Notes under the pieces: model-generated | The model's database searches: none | Told to the model about the DNA's origin: nothing | The model's input: the letters and a program-made list of their open reading frames with translations, nothing else | Shown: piece after piece, positions 7,959-16,084 of the stretch | Layout of the letters: the number at the start of each line of letters is the position of its first letter | How positions within the stretch are numbered: position 1 is the stretch's first letter | NCBI RefSeq assembly: GCF_900116205.1 | Contig: NZ_FOZS01000009.1 | Location: 1-45,500, forward strand | Direction: 5' to 3' | Origin: Halostagnicola kamekurae | Lineage (GTDB): Archaea > Halobacteriota > Halobacteria > Halobacteriales > Natrialbaceae | DNA length: 45,500 nt | Position numbers and translations under genes: made by a program

Positions 7959-8939
7959 ATGATAGATGCTGTGTCAGATCAAGATAGATCAATAAAAGAT
8001 CAAGGTCGTGAACAAGCATCTACAGGATCTCGCCCATCACATAATTCAGAAGATGACGCCCTGAATAGAAGGGGGGTTGAATATATTTTTGAGACTCCGC
8101 AGGAGGTCAGTGGGAAGTCTTCTATAGCGCAGTTTGAGAAGTGGACTTGGACGCGACTCGAATATCTTGCTCGGTCTCCCAGACGAATTCGAATCCTCCG
8201 TTATCTCCGAAACAACTCCGAACAGAGAGAAACAATATCTGAAGATCTCGATATTCCTCAATCAACACTCATTCGAACTCTTAAGGAGATGACAGAGTAC
8301 GGCTGGATAACTAAAGTTAGCAGCGGTGAATATACTGTCACTTCGATGGGTTCGGCAATCGCAGATATGTTTGGGGATTTTTATATGAGATTTGAGGTGG
8401 TTGCGAGCCTATCTCAACTGCATAAACTTTTACCGGAAGAATTAATGGAGCAAAATCCTTTTAGTAAAGATGACTTGGGAATTATTAATCCATCTGACAT
8501 TATAACATGTATAGCTACACCAGATTCCCCGTATGCTCCAATGCAGCGATTTGCAGAGAAGTTCCGAACAGCAGATGTTAATAATATATTTTTAGGAGTG
8601 TCAAATCCATTATATTATAATTTAATTAGCAAGTCTATTAATAATAATTCAAGTATAAAATTATTCATTCCTCGAGAGGTTGGAAGGGATATTTTTAAAG
8701 GGAATAGGTTGAATCAACCCTTATTTAATAATTCAATATCTGTCTCCTTTACAGGAAATAAATTCCAATACTGCGGACTCACAACGGATGATTCACTCCT
8801 AATTGAAGGCCTAAATAAGGATATGAAATCCCAAATCGTTGTAGAACTGCCTCGTACATATGATACTGTCGAAGACTGGACTAGCTATATTATCTCCCAT
8901 TTAGAAGAGAAGTCAACATCAGTTGAGAATATCAATTAA
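7959..8939 (+). CDS. winged-helix transcription regulator, FilR1-like
   Basis: A 326-residue protein with a disordered polar N-terminus (about residues 1-45), a winged helix-turn-helix (about 65-125, including ISEDLDIPQSTLIRTLKEM as helices 2-3 and the wing SSGEYTVTSMG) and a C-terminal sensor half resembling the FilR1/DUF1724 middle domain of haloarchaeal and methanogen regulators. The sensor half contains CIATPDSPYAPMQRFAEKF and KLFIPREVGRDIF. The family usually has a cytoplasmic DNA-binding domain joined to a ligand- or partner-sensing domain, but the ligand is not known. Codon use is strikingly AT-rich against the flanking genes, with long runs of AAT, ATA and TTA codons after residue 150, suggesting recent acquisition from a low-GC halophile or element. 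It stands alone: a broken plasmid gene upstream and a broken transposase downstream. Its target is unknown. Confidence 0.75.
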   Translation: MIDAVSDQDRSIKDQGREQASTGSRPSHNSEDDALNRRGVEYIFETPQEVSGKSSIAQFEKWTWTRLEYLARSPRRIRILRYLRNNSEQRETISEDLDIPQSTLIRTLKEMTEYGWITKVSSGEYTVTSMGSAIADMFGDFYMRFEVVASLSQLHKLLPEELMEQNPFSKDDLGIINPSDIITCIATPDSPYAPMQRFAEKFRTADVNNIFLGVSNPLYYNLISKSINNNSSIKLFIPREVGRDIFKGNRLNQPLFNNSISVSFTGNKFQYCGLTTDDSLLIEGLNKDMKSQIVVELPRTYDTVEDWTSYIISHLEEKSTSVENIN

Positions 8940-9040
8940 TAGTTATTACTCAGAGGGTGTCATAGCTGTACTTCCGAGGTTTAGCTTCGGCGAGTGTGTC
9001 ATAGAAAGCCTCACATACGAGGCAGCAGGGTGCGCGAAGT

Positions 9041-9437
9041 GTGTCCAACACAAGCGCAACCCTGCAAGATGTAGCTTCGGTCGACGACTTCTTGAATGTC
9101 GCGGCTACCGAGACAGTGCCGCTGTTCGAGCACCTTGAGTTCGAGTTTCTGTTGGAGTACGAGTTTACCAGCCACCGGATCTATTTCGGGGCTTTCTCCA
9201 CTGCTACTACGGAACGTCTACGGCACACGCCCTGTCACACGAGAACTCCAGCACAGCCTCGTCTGGTACTACTGCAGACTCGACAAACCGCCATCCAGAG
9301 ACACGGTTGATCGCTTTCTCACCGACCTCGAACACGTTATTAACGATGTCTTCAACAGGCTTGTCGAGCAGGCCGCGAATGGCGGCCTTCTCGACTCCAC
9401 GTACTCTATCGATTCAATGGCCGTGGTGAATCGTTAG
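9041..9437 (+). pseudogene. frameshifted N-terminal remnant of a DDE transposase
   Basis: Three frames must be joined to read the original protein. Frame one starts MSNTSATLQDVASVDDFLNV at 9041 and continues to LEYEF; a second gives PPDLFRGFLHCYY at about 9172-9210; a third gives VYGTRPVTRELQHSL and runs through RLDKPPSRDTVDRFLTDLEH to STYSIDS before stopping at 9435-9437. These blocks match a common haloarchaeal transposase of the IS4/IS5 superfamily. Roughly 20 residues between the first two blocks are missing, and everything after the first catalytic Asp (in STYSIDS) is gone. At 9440 an IS5-like remnant abuts it, so the loss is probably due to that insertion or a later deletion. It cannot be functional. 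Confidence 0.7.
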
Positions 9438-9439
9438 AT

Positions 9440-9900
9440 GTAGCTTGATTTCACGGGTTCAGAGACTGCTTGATGTTGTGAACCGCACACATCAGGATGA
9501 GTTCACAGAATTCACCGTACCAAGTTCGCGCACGCTCGGCGATAGTGAACCAGGAAAGCTATTGAGGAACTCTGTCGACAGATCTCGCAAATGCCGTTAC
9601 GTCCTGCGATTTTTCGTCGCTCTTCTCTCGATTCCTCAAAACCTTCTCCGGAGTACTAACGCCGAGCGTGCGCTTGATCGTCAAGAAGACGGTCTCACAC
9701 ATCGATCGTTGGCGGTAGTGAGGCCCATCAATCCGCGCGTTGTGCGCGTGGTCGATGGGCCGGAACTCACGATGTTGGCTCTGGTGAATTGTCATACAGC
9801 GTCGGGTTTTAGCAGTAAGAGGACGTTGTGAGAACGCCCATTCGCTTCGTCACTACTGAAATCCTCGACATCATAGTCGAATCCATCCCAATATGCCGCC
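9440..9900 (-). pseudogene. IS5-like transposase remnant, leftward
   Basis: On the minus strand the block HREFRPIDHAHNARIDGPHYRQRSMCETVF corresponds to the C-terminal catalytic part of haloarchaeal IS5-group transposases (the conserved Y-(2)-R-(3)-E region). After a frame change, RARTWYGEF and LILMCAVHNIKQSLNP give the normal C-terminus. Between them lies foreign or frameshifted sequence ending in a stop near 9560. The element end GTAGCTTGAT (9440-9449) is inverted relative to ATCAAGCTAC at 11515-11524, the end of a second copy. I place the other limit only roughly. This copy and the one at 10905-11524 point away from each other and enclose the Tat-protein gene. Confidence 0.65.
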
Positions 9901-10081
9901 TCGAGTAACGTAGTTTCCACCGAAGCTCTCTGCCGTCTAGCGATTCACCAAAGTTTATATAAGTAAATGTGTCTCATGTGTTGGACTATTCATACATTGG
10001 TTATTCCACTTAGAGATATGCTTAAGCTGTGTGTAATTCCACTGAATAAACTTATTATTAAAGGTGATTAGTTACAGTTGT

Positions 10082-10828
10082 ATGGAAGATCAAGACCATA
10101 CAGATCCACGTCGTCGAAACGTTCTCAGACTCATCGGAGCAGGAACAATCGCAGGTCTCTCCACTGGTGCCGTTGGAACTGTAGCTGCAAATGATGAAGA
10201 TGAGGAGACGTACTCCCCTTTCACACGGGAGCAACGCAGAGAAATGCGCAGCGCGCTTCAACAGAAGGCAAACGAAAGCTTCCGTGAATCAAGTGAAGGG
10301 GTATCAACGCAAGCAACGATCCCCTCTTGGATTCCTGGCCTTCCGTCCGCAATTCCGTTCAATTGGTGCTTAAAGAACATTCCGCTTGCACCAGAATTCT
10401 GTGCGTTGGCAAATTCACCAGTTGCTACTGGTTCGTTTGATTGTAATGGCGCCCAATACAACGGGATTTCGGTCTCGGCTGGGCTCGCTTACGGACCTAG
10501 TGTCAGTATTGATGGTGATGATTTCACTGGAGATATTCAGCACGAGGTGAGCATGGAACTGTTATACGATCCCGATAACGATTGCTTCGCTCTTAAGTTC
10601 TCATCTGGTGGAGTTGAGGGTTGTACTGGACAGACCTGTATTTCTAGTCTTCCTAGTCCTACTGAGTCAATTACTAACCTGATGAACGAACTCTACGACA
10701 TGAGCTATGATTTCGCCGAGGAAATGTATGATCGACTTGGGTATACACCTCCGTCGACAGTACTTATTGTAACGGCTGTCGTCATCGCTGCGATTTTTGC
10801 GTTCTCAGTTGCTTCCCCTGTACCGTGA
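10082..10828 (+). CDS. Tat-exported cysteine-containing protein with C-terminal anchor, unknown function
   Basis: Read from ATG 10082 the protein has 248 residues. The start MEDQDHTDPRRRNVLRLIGA carries a Tat signal (RRRNVL followed by a hydrophobic stretch ending near AVGTVAAND). The mature part has an acidic, Arg/Gln-rich segment and then a domain with six cysteines (NWC, EFC, DCNG, DCFA, GCTGQTC), enough for three disulfides outside the cell. The last 25 residues, STVLIVTAVVIAAIFAF and a short tail, form a membrane anchor. ATG 10082 is preferred over the GTG at 10064 because TTATTATTA lies about 25-30 bases upstream and the Tat signal follows at the right distance. I do not recognise the family. 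Tat export, cysteine content and isolation between insertion sequences recall halocin precursors, but no known halocin sequence is matched. The first residues MEDQD also open the GH68 protein at 34591. Confidence 0.75.
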   Translation: MEDQDHTDPRRRNVLRLIGAGTIAGLSTGAVGTVAANDEDEETYSPFTREQRREMRSALQQKANESFRESSEGVSTQATIPSWIPGLPSAIPFNWCLKNIPLAPEFCALANSPVATGSFDCNGAQYNGISVSAGLAYGPSVSIDGDDFTGDIQHEVSMELLYDPDNDCFALKFSSGGVEGCTGQTCISSLPSPTESITNLMNELYDMSYDFAEEMYDRLGYTPPSTVLIVTAVVIAAIFAFSVASPVP

Positions 10829-10904
10829 TGCCCAACATTTGTGAGTGCTGAAATCACTATTGAGGACGCTGTCTAGTTGTCAGCCTTTGCTTCCTCTTTC
10901 CTTT

Positions 10905-11524
10905 ATCCATGTGTGGGAGATGCCACAAATAACAGGGGAGATCGGCCTTGACGCAGTCGGTCTTCCCTCGCCATCCACGTTAAAGCGTTCGACCGGATCA
11001 GCATGAGCGTCTGCTGAGTGTTGCTGCGCCAGTCGGCGCATCTACATGATCCATCCAAACACAACACGATCGACGTCACATTCTACGAACGATCGACTGT
11101 GTGCAGAAGGCTGAAAGTCACGAAACTCGCCGACACAGAGCCCCAGCTATTCTTGACGTACACTGCCCGACGAATCGAGAAGGCAGCGACGTAGACCTCG
11201 CCGAGTAGATCGCCCGCATTCCGGCGGGAGATCTGAATTCTCTTGCTGCCGACAAGGTCTATGACAAGCAGTCACTCCGCGATTTCGACATCAGACCGCT
11301 GATCAAGCATCAGATCTTCGCATCCTACAACCACTCGCACACCGCCAAAACCGACGAAGAACGCTACAATCAGCGCTCTATGACCGAAACCGTGAACTCG
11401 GATGTCAAGCGCCCGCTCGGCTTCACCGTGCGAGCACGTTTCTGGTTCCGTGAGTTTCGAGAGATCGTGCTGATGTGTGTCGTTCATGGCATCACCCAGT
11501 CTCTAAACCCATGAATCAAGCTAC
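10905..11524 (+). pseudogene. IS5-like transposase remnant, rightward
   Basis: Rightward frames joined across several frameshifts read MPQITGEIGLDAVGLPSPSTL, LLRQSAHLHDPSKH, LKVTKLADTE, LLPTRSMTS (as a frameshifted AADKVYDKQS block), then NHSHTAKTDEERYNQRSMTETVN and the end FREIVLMCVVHGITQSLNP. This order is that of haloarchaeal IS5-group transposases from N- to C-terminus, with the final Y-R-E-like box YNQRSMTE. At least four frame changes and stops make it dead. The right end ATCAAGCTAC (11515-11524) is the inverse of the end at 9440-9449. The left end is not precisely visible. With the leftward copy it brackets the Tat-protein gene. Confidence 0.7.
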
Positions 11525-11560
11525 GTCTGGCAATTCGTTACGGCCGTTAATCATCATATA

Positions 11561-12007
11561 TTAGTTAAGCGCTTTTTTGAGGTGGGGGCTACTATAAATC
11601 CCAATGAGAACTATAATCCGGCTCACTATATACACCAACGCGAAGATAAGACTTGATACGGGATTGTAGAACATGAATAGAGTGTACATACCAAATGTTA
11701 GTATTGACCAAAGAACTCTAGATTGTATTAAACTATTTATTTGATTCATATACCCCCAATATTGAATAAGATATGGAAGACCAGCACCGAGCACTAACGC
11801 TGGACATATTCCGAGTAACAACGGTAATATAGTTGATTCGGGTGTTGGGTCAAGAGTAGCAAGTTGAAGTGCAGCTATAACCCAAAATATTAATATAAAT
11901 GAAATAGTACTTAGCACGACCTGTGCAAATCCAAGAAGAAATATTCTTGTTTCAGTAAAATCAACTGAGTCTATAGAAAACATTTGCTGAATTTTTGATT
12001 TTACCAT
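11561..12007 (-). CDS. AT-rich four-helix membrane protein, unknown function
   Basis: From ATG 12007 (MVKSKIQQMFSIDS) the protein has 148 residues; an upstream ATG at 12025 would add six. Four hydrophobic segments are visible: IFLLGFAQVVLSTISFILIF, LPLLLGICPALVLGAGLPYL, LWSILTFGMYTLFMFY and LIFALVYIVSRIIVLIGIY, with a positively charged C-terminus (HLKKALN), fitting an integral membrane protein with both ends inside. The family is not recognised. Codons are AT-rich, unlike the GC-rich islands around, so it probably arrived with the same kind of low-GC DNA as the regulator at 7959-8939. It lies between the IS5-like and ISH3-like remnants. A role as immunity or accessory protein for the neighbouring exported protein is conceivable but unsupported. 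Confidence 0.55.
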   Translation of the reverse strand: MVKSKIQQMFSIDSVDFTETRIFLLGFAQVVLSTISFILIFWVIAALQLATLDPTPESTILPLLLGICPALVLGAGLPYLIQYWGYMNQINSLIQSRVLWSILTFGMYTLFMFYNPVSSLIFALVYIVSRIIVLIGIYSSPHLKKALN

Positions 12008-12171
12008 AATGTACGTATTTAACACACTCTCGGAAATATTTTTTTATAAAATATATTATCGACACTTCCTAGTCGGCGTGAACAGCAGAACTGAAGCGTC
12101 GCTCTGATTGAGGAAGATATCCAGTTTAGAAGTGTGTTAGAACTACCCGAACGGATGGTGGTCTTTCGGCA

Positions 12172-13205
12172 GCAGACGTGAAAGATGTGGTGGTTGAGGT
12201 GATCGGACAACTCCCACTCCGAGGAATCGAGGAGTCGCCTCTCGATTCCGCCGATATCCGGCCTGTCGTCACCATGGCCAGTGCCAACCAGTCGTCTGTC
12301 TGGGAGGACCCCAGACGGACGACACGCCTGCGATGATTTTGTCATGGACTGGCTCACACCCTTCAGCGTGAGAAGTTCGAAATGGCAGCAAACATCCTGT
12401 TTCGACACCTTTCCCTGACGATTTTCGATCCTGACCGGTTGAGAACCGTTTCCATCGGCTTCGTCGATACCCCTACCCCGAATCTCTTGACCAAGACAGC
12501 GGTGAACTCTGTACAACCACGCCAACCGACGGTACCACGACCTGCCACCGTTACTGCACCGCGTATGTCGTCTCCAACGGAAAGCCAGTGACACTGGCGC
12601 TCTCCTGCGCCTGCAGCGACGAGAGGGAGGCCGACACGGTAGAGCGCGTACTCGACCGCGTCGGCACCTATCCCTTCGAGATTGACCTCTTGCTCGCTGA
12701 TCGCGGCTTTTACACCGAACAGGTGTATTCGTCGCGCACGCGACCTAGCGACGACAGTGATCCCTGTTAAAGGAAGGGCGAGCGTATGAAGGACAAACAT
12801 GACGACCTACCCATGTACAAGGACAGCGAGCGGGAACTGCGCTTCCCGCTCGCAGTGTCTGTCTCCTACCAGAACGGTGATCGCAGAAAGCACGGTGAAG
12901 TTGTCCGGGGGTACGTGGCGTGCGATCTCGAAGATCGCACGTCCACGCAGGTCGAACGCCGCTATCGGAAACGCTCAGCAATAGAGACGAGTTACCGGCT
13001 GTTTCGACAAGCGCGAGCAACAACGACGACACAGGATCCACTCGTCCGGTTCGCGTTCGTGATCGTGAACTTCCTACTGGAGAACCTCTCTTAGTGCTGT
13101 GATGGGCGGTCGTCCGTCCGCGGCGGGGCGGGCGCGACCTGCCTGGGCAGTTCACATTCACGACATTCTGTGACTGGATCCGCCACGAACTGGAACAGAG
13201 TTAGG
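12172..13205 (+). pseudogene. ISH3-like transposase remnant
   Basis: Blocks from one transposase appear in order over three frames: ADVKDVVVEVIGQLPLRGIE and SANQSSVWE at the N-terminus, then after frameshifts NGKPVTLAL-SCACSDEREADTVERV and PFEIDLLLADRGFY, KDSERELRFPLAVSVSYQNG, VERRYRKRSAIETSYRLFRQ and FCDWIRHELEQS at the C-terminus (stop 13203-13205). These match the ISH3 family of haloarchaea, including the YRKRSAIETSYR catalytic Glu box. At least four frameshifts and internal deletions (for example between 12440 and 12560) inactivate it. Ends of the element are not certain, but the sequence 13206-13330 may belong to its right flank. Confidence 0.75.
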
Positions 13206-13733
<528 letters not shown>

Positions 13734-13757
13734 TGAGTGCTGGTTTACCAGCACTCA
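13734..13757 (-). terminator. 10-bp perfect hairpin downstream of the ParA locus
   Basis: TGAGTGCTGG (13734-13743) and CCAGCACTCA (13748-13757) pair perfectly around the loop TTTA. The hairpin lies 80 bases beyond the stop of the leftward ParA-partner gene, so it is most simply its transcript terminator. A plasmid-related site is an alternative, since it sits next to a partition locus. Confidence 0.45.
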
Positions 13758-13836
13758 TGTGTTGGCGCTAGTCGAATGTCATTCTTTCGCGTGATTCGGG
13801 AGACAGTCACGATGAATTAGATTCTCGAGTCTGTCG

Positions 13837-14244
13837 CTATTCGATGTCGTATCCCCACTCACGGAGTTGGCTCGCGACCTCTTCCGGATGCTGCATGGCG
13901 ACCAGATACGCTGCTTCTCGAACGTCAAGCGCGTAGACGTCCTCGCCGAGGAGGTCTTCGACGTCGTCTTGGAGGTCGCGCTCTCCGTTGACGGTCTCGC
14001 CCCGGACGTGCATCTGGATGATCTCCGGCCGGTCGGACTTGACTGTATCTCGGCGGTGGATCCACGGGAGCGAGTAGCCATCACTCGAGTCGCTGCCAGT
14101 GTCGTCGGTCGGCTCAAGGTCCGTCTCTTCGGCGGGTTCGTCGGGATCGAGGAGATCGTGGTTGACTCCCGTGTCCGCCGACTCTTCGCTCTCGTCGCCC
14201 TCACTGTCATCACTTAGGAGGTCGTCGCCGGCGCCGGGCTTCAT
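13837..14244 (-). CDS. ParA-associated haloarchaeal plasmid partition protein
   Basis: A 135-residue very acidic protein. The N-terminal 60 residues are low-complexity Asp/Glu/Ser; the conserved part begins SLPWIHRRDTVKSDRPE and continues with MHVRGETVNGERDLQDDVEDLLGEDV, LDVREAAYLVAMQ and ends QLREWGYDIE. I recognise this C-terminal block from small proteins encoded immediately after ParA ATPases on haloarchaeal plasmids, where they probably act as the DNA- or ParA-binding partner, though this has little experimental support. Its ATG overlaps the stop of the upstream ParA gene by four bases (ATGA), the usual coupled arrangement. Since the upstream ParA is broken, coupled translation and function are doubtful, although this frame itself is open. 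Confidence 0.7.
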   Translation of the reverse strand: MKPGAGDDLLSDDSEGDESEESADTGVNHDLLDPDEPAEETDLEPTDDTGSDSSDGYSLPWIHRRDTVKSDRPEIIQMHVRGETVNGERDLQDDVEDLLGEDVYALDVREAAYLVAMQHPEEVASQLREWGYDIE

Positions 14245-14942
14245 AGGTCACCCTCCGCTTCAATCGCTGCGGCGAGTTCGTCGATCAACTCGAGCGTCTC
14301 GTGTTCTCGGTCGGGTACTCGGTCTCGGTGTTCGTCTGCGAATCGGAACGGCGAGCACTGGTGTTCCCATGCTCCGTCGAACAGTGCGCCGCGGATCGGA
14401 ATCTCGACCGGACGGGGTACTCGAATTCCTGGAGGGTTTCGAGATACGTACGCTGGGTACCCGACCGCTTGTCGACTTGTTCGGGACGACAGCCAGCACG
14501 CCGATGTCGATCCCCAGCTCGTCCTCGAGGCCACGGACCAGTTGCTCGAGTCCGGCCACCGACCAGTTGCTCGAGCCCCACTACTGACTGCTTCCCTTTG
14601 CCGTCGCTTCCGCCGGGACGACGAGTGAGCCGCTCGCTCCGATCGCGTTGTAGAGGCCAGCGCCCTCGATCCGGGACGGATCGACGATGACCACATCATA
14701 CTTCTCCGCGACGCCAAACTCGACCAGTACTTCACGGAGTCGTGTCTGGGGATCGAACGCCTCGCCCATGTCGTTAGCCATCTGGGCGACGCGGTCGAGG
14801 AGATCATCGAGGTTCGCGAGGGCGTTGTGCGATGGGACGATATCGATCCCGTGGTCGGTGGTCTGGATCAAATCCTTGAACGGGCCCTGTGGTCGGTCGA
14901 TCAGATGACGAACGAGGTGGTCCCCATCCGAATTTACGCGAT
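14241..14942 (-). pseudogene. parA: ParA-type partition ATPase, N-terminally truncated and frameshifted
   Basis: Leftward from about 14942 the sequence reads LDVNDDRVNSDGDHLVRHLI, RPQGPFKDLIQTTDHG, IDIVPSHNALANLDD and YDVVIVDPSRIEGAGLYN, then AIGASGSLVVPAEATAKGSSQ: the Walker A-prime/switch and Walker B side of a ParA ATPase. The deviant P-loop (KGGVGKT) end, roughly 50 residues, is absent; the sequence changes character at 14943, next to the hydroxyacid dehydrogenase gene. A 25-bp imperfect tandem duplication (14531-14555 and 14556-14580, core GACCAGTTGCTCGAG) shifts the frame, after which the proper C-terminus resumes (LVRGLEDELGIDIGVLAVVP in one frame, ending LIDELAAAIEAEGDL in another). 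Without the P-loop the protein cannot bind ATP, so the locus cannot partition a replicon. Confidence 0.8.
14531..14580. repeat. 25-bp imperfect tandem duplication inside parA
   Basis: Two 25-base units sit head to tail, 14531-14555 and 14556-14580. They share CCAC, then GACCAGTTGCTCGAG, and differ by a few bases at the edges. Because 25 is not a multiple of three the duplication shifts the ParA reading frame. The divergence between the copies suggests it is not a sequencing slip. Confidence 0.7.
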
Positions 14943-14988
14943 CATCGTTGACGTCGAGTTTGGGTGTTCGGCAGCGTGACTCGTCGAC

Positions 14989-15960
14989 TCACTCCGGGCT
15001 GTAGACGACGTTCTCGAGCGCGTCTCCCTCCCCGTCCTCGAGCGCAGCCACGTTCGTCGCGACGATGTCGGCCAATCGGTCCCAGTGTTTCGGCGTGTGA
15101 CCGCCGGTGTGGGGGGTGAGCAAGCAGTTCTCGAGGTCCCAGAGCTCGTGATCGCTCGGGAGCGGTTCGGGATCGGTGACGTCCAGCGCCGCCCCGCGGA
15201 TTCCCTCGAACTGCAGCGCCTCGACGAGCGCGTCGGTGTCGACGATGCCGCCGCGGGCCGCGTTGACGAGCACGGCGTTCGGCGGCAGCGTAGCCAGCGC
15301 GTCCTCGTCGACGAGCCCGCGAGTGAGGTCGTTCAGCGGGCAGGCGAGGACGACGTAGTCGCTGCGCGAAAAGGCCTCGTGGACGTCGTCCTCGTCGAAG
15401 CCGAGCACCTCGTCGGTCGGGCCGCCCTTCTCGGGCGTGTAGCGGATGCCGATCGTCTCCACCTCGAAGCCCTCGAGGCGCTTTACGACCGCCTGCCCGA
15501 TGGAGCCGAGGCCGACGACCGTTACGGTGCTGTCGGTGAACTCGTACGACTGGAAGTGGCGCCACTCGCCGTTTCGCTTGCGCCGCCAGCCCTCGTGGAG
15601 GTTGCGCGCGAAGACGAGCATGTTGGCGATCGTCTGCTCGGCGATTCCGGGCGCGTGGATCCCGCCCGCGTTCGTCACGGCGACGCCGTGGTCGGCCAGC
15701 GCGTCCATCGGGACGTGGTCGGTGCCGGCGAACGTACAGGCGAACAGCTCGAGCCGATCGGCTTCCTCGAGCAGTGCCTCGTCGATCGTGACCCCGGTGA
15801 CGACCCGCGCCTGCGGGACGAGTTCGTGTTCCTCCTTCGGCGTCCGCGCGAGCGCGACGGTGTGGTCGGGCAACCGTTCGCGGAGGATCTCGGCGTACGA
15901 TTCCATCGACAGTCCTTCCGTCCCCTCCCGTAGAACGACGATATCTGGGTTCGTGCTCAT
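14989..15960 (-). CDS. D-2-hydroxyacid dehydrogenase (NAD-dependent)
   Basis: A 323-residue cytoplasmic enzyme of the D-isomer 2-hydroxyacid dehydrogenase family, which interconverts 2-keto and D-2-hydroxy acids with NAD(P). The Rossmann motif is VVGLGSIGQAVVKRL (GxGxxG), about residues 148-162. The catalytic triad is visible as Arg in VNAARGGIVDTDAL, Glu in LDVTDPEPLPSDH and His in TPHTGGHTPKHW. The discontinuous substrate domain (VTGVTIDEALLEEAD, CTFAGTDHVPMDAL) is normal. Length and order match family members in other haloarchaea. It is transcribed leftward, divergent from the M20 amidohydrolase 124 bases away. In this cluster it might reduce a 2-keto acid made by the threonine ammonia-lyase or the aminotransferases (inference). 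The junction with the truncated ParA lies 46 bases beyond its stop. Confidence 0.85.
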   Translation of the reverse strand: MSTNPDIVVLREGTEGLSMESYAEILRERLPDHTVALARTPKEEHELVPQARVVTGVTIDEALLEEADRLELFACTFAGTDHVPMDALADHGVAVTNAGGIHAPGIAEQTIANMLVFARNLHEGWRRKRNGEWRHFQSYEFTDSTVTVVGLGSIGQAVVKRLEGFEVETIGIRYTPEKGGPTDEVLGFDEDDVHEAFSRSDYVVLACPLNDLTRGLVDEDALATLPPNAVLVNAARGGIVDTDALVEALQFEGIRGAALDVTDPEPLPSDHELWDLENCLLTPHTGGHTPKHWDRLADIVATNVAALEDGEGDALENVVYSPE

Positions 15961-16084
15961 GTGTGACGCGCGTCGGAACGACGCGATACCCTACGGTTGT
16001 CATCGATTCTCTTATTCTTTTTGTGTATCTGCCGTCAACATAGATTGTGTATAATTAAGTCCCTGGGGCGCGTCAGCGACTCGC

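Noticed and set aside
10082-10828. Identification as halocin C8 or another known halocin
   Set aside because: Tat signal and cysteines are suggestive, but the cysteine number and order and the C-terminal anchor do not match what I know of halocin C8.
14942-16003. Long Arg-rich ORFs opposite or overlapping the GC-rich genes
   Set aside because: High GC makes all six frames open; composition is Arg/Pro/Ser-rich and no family motif is present.
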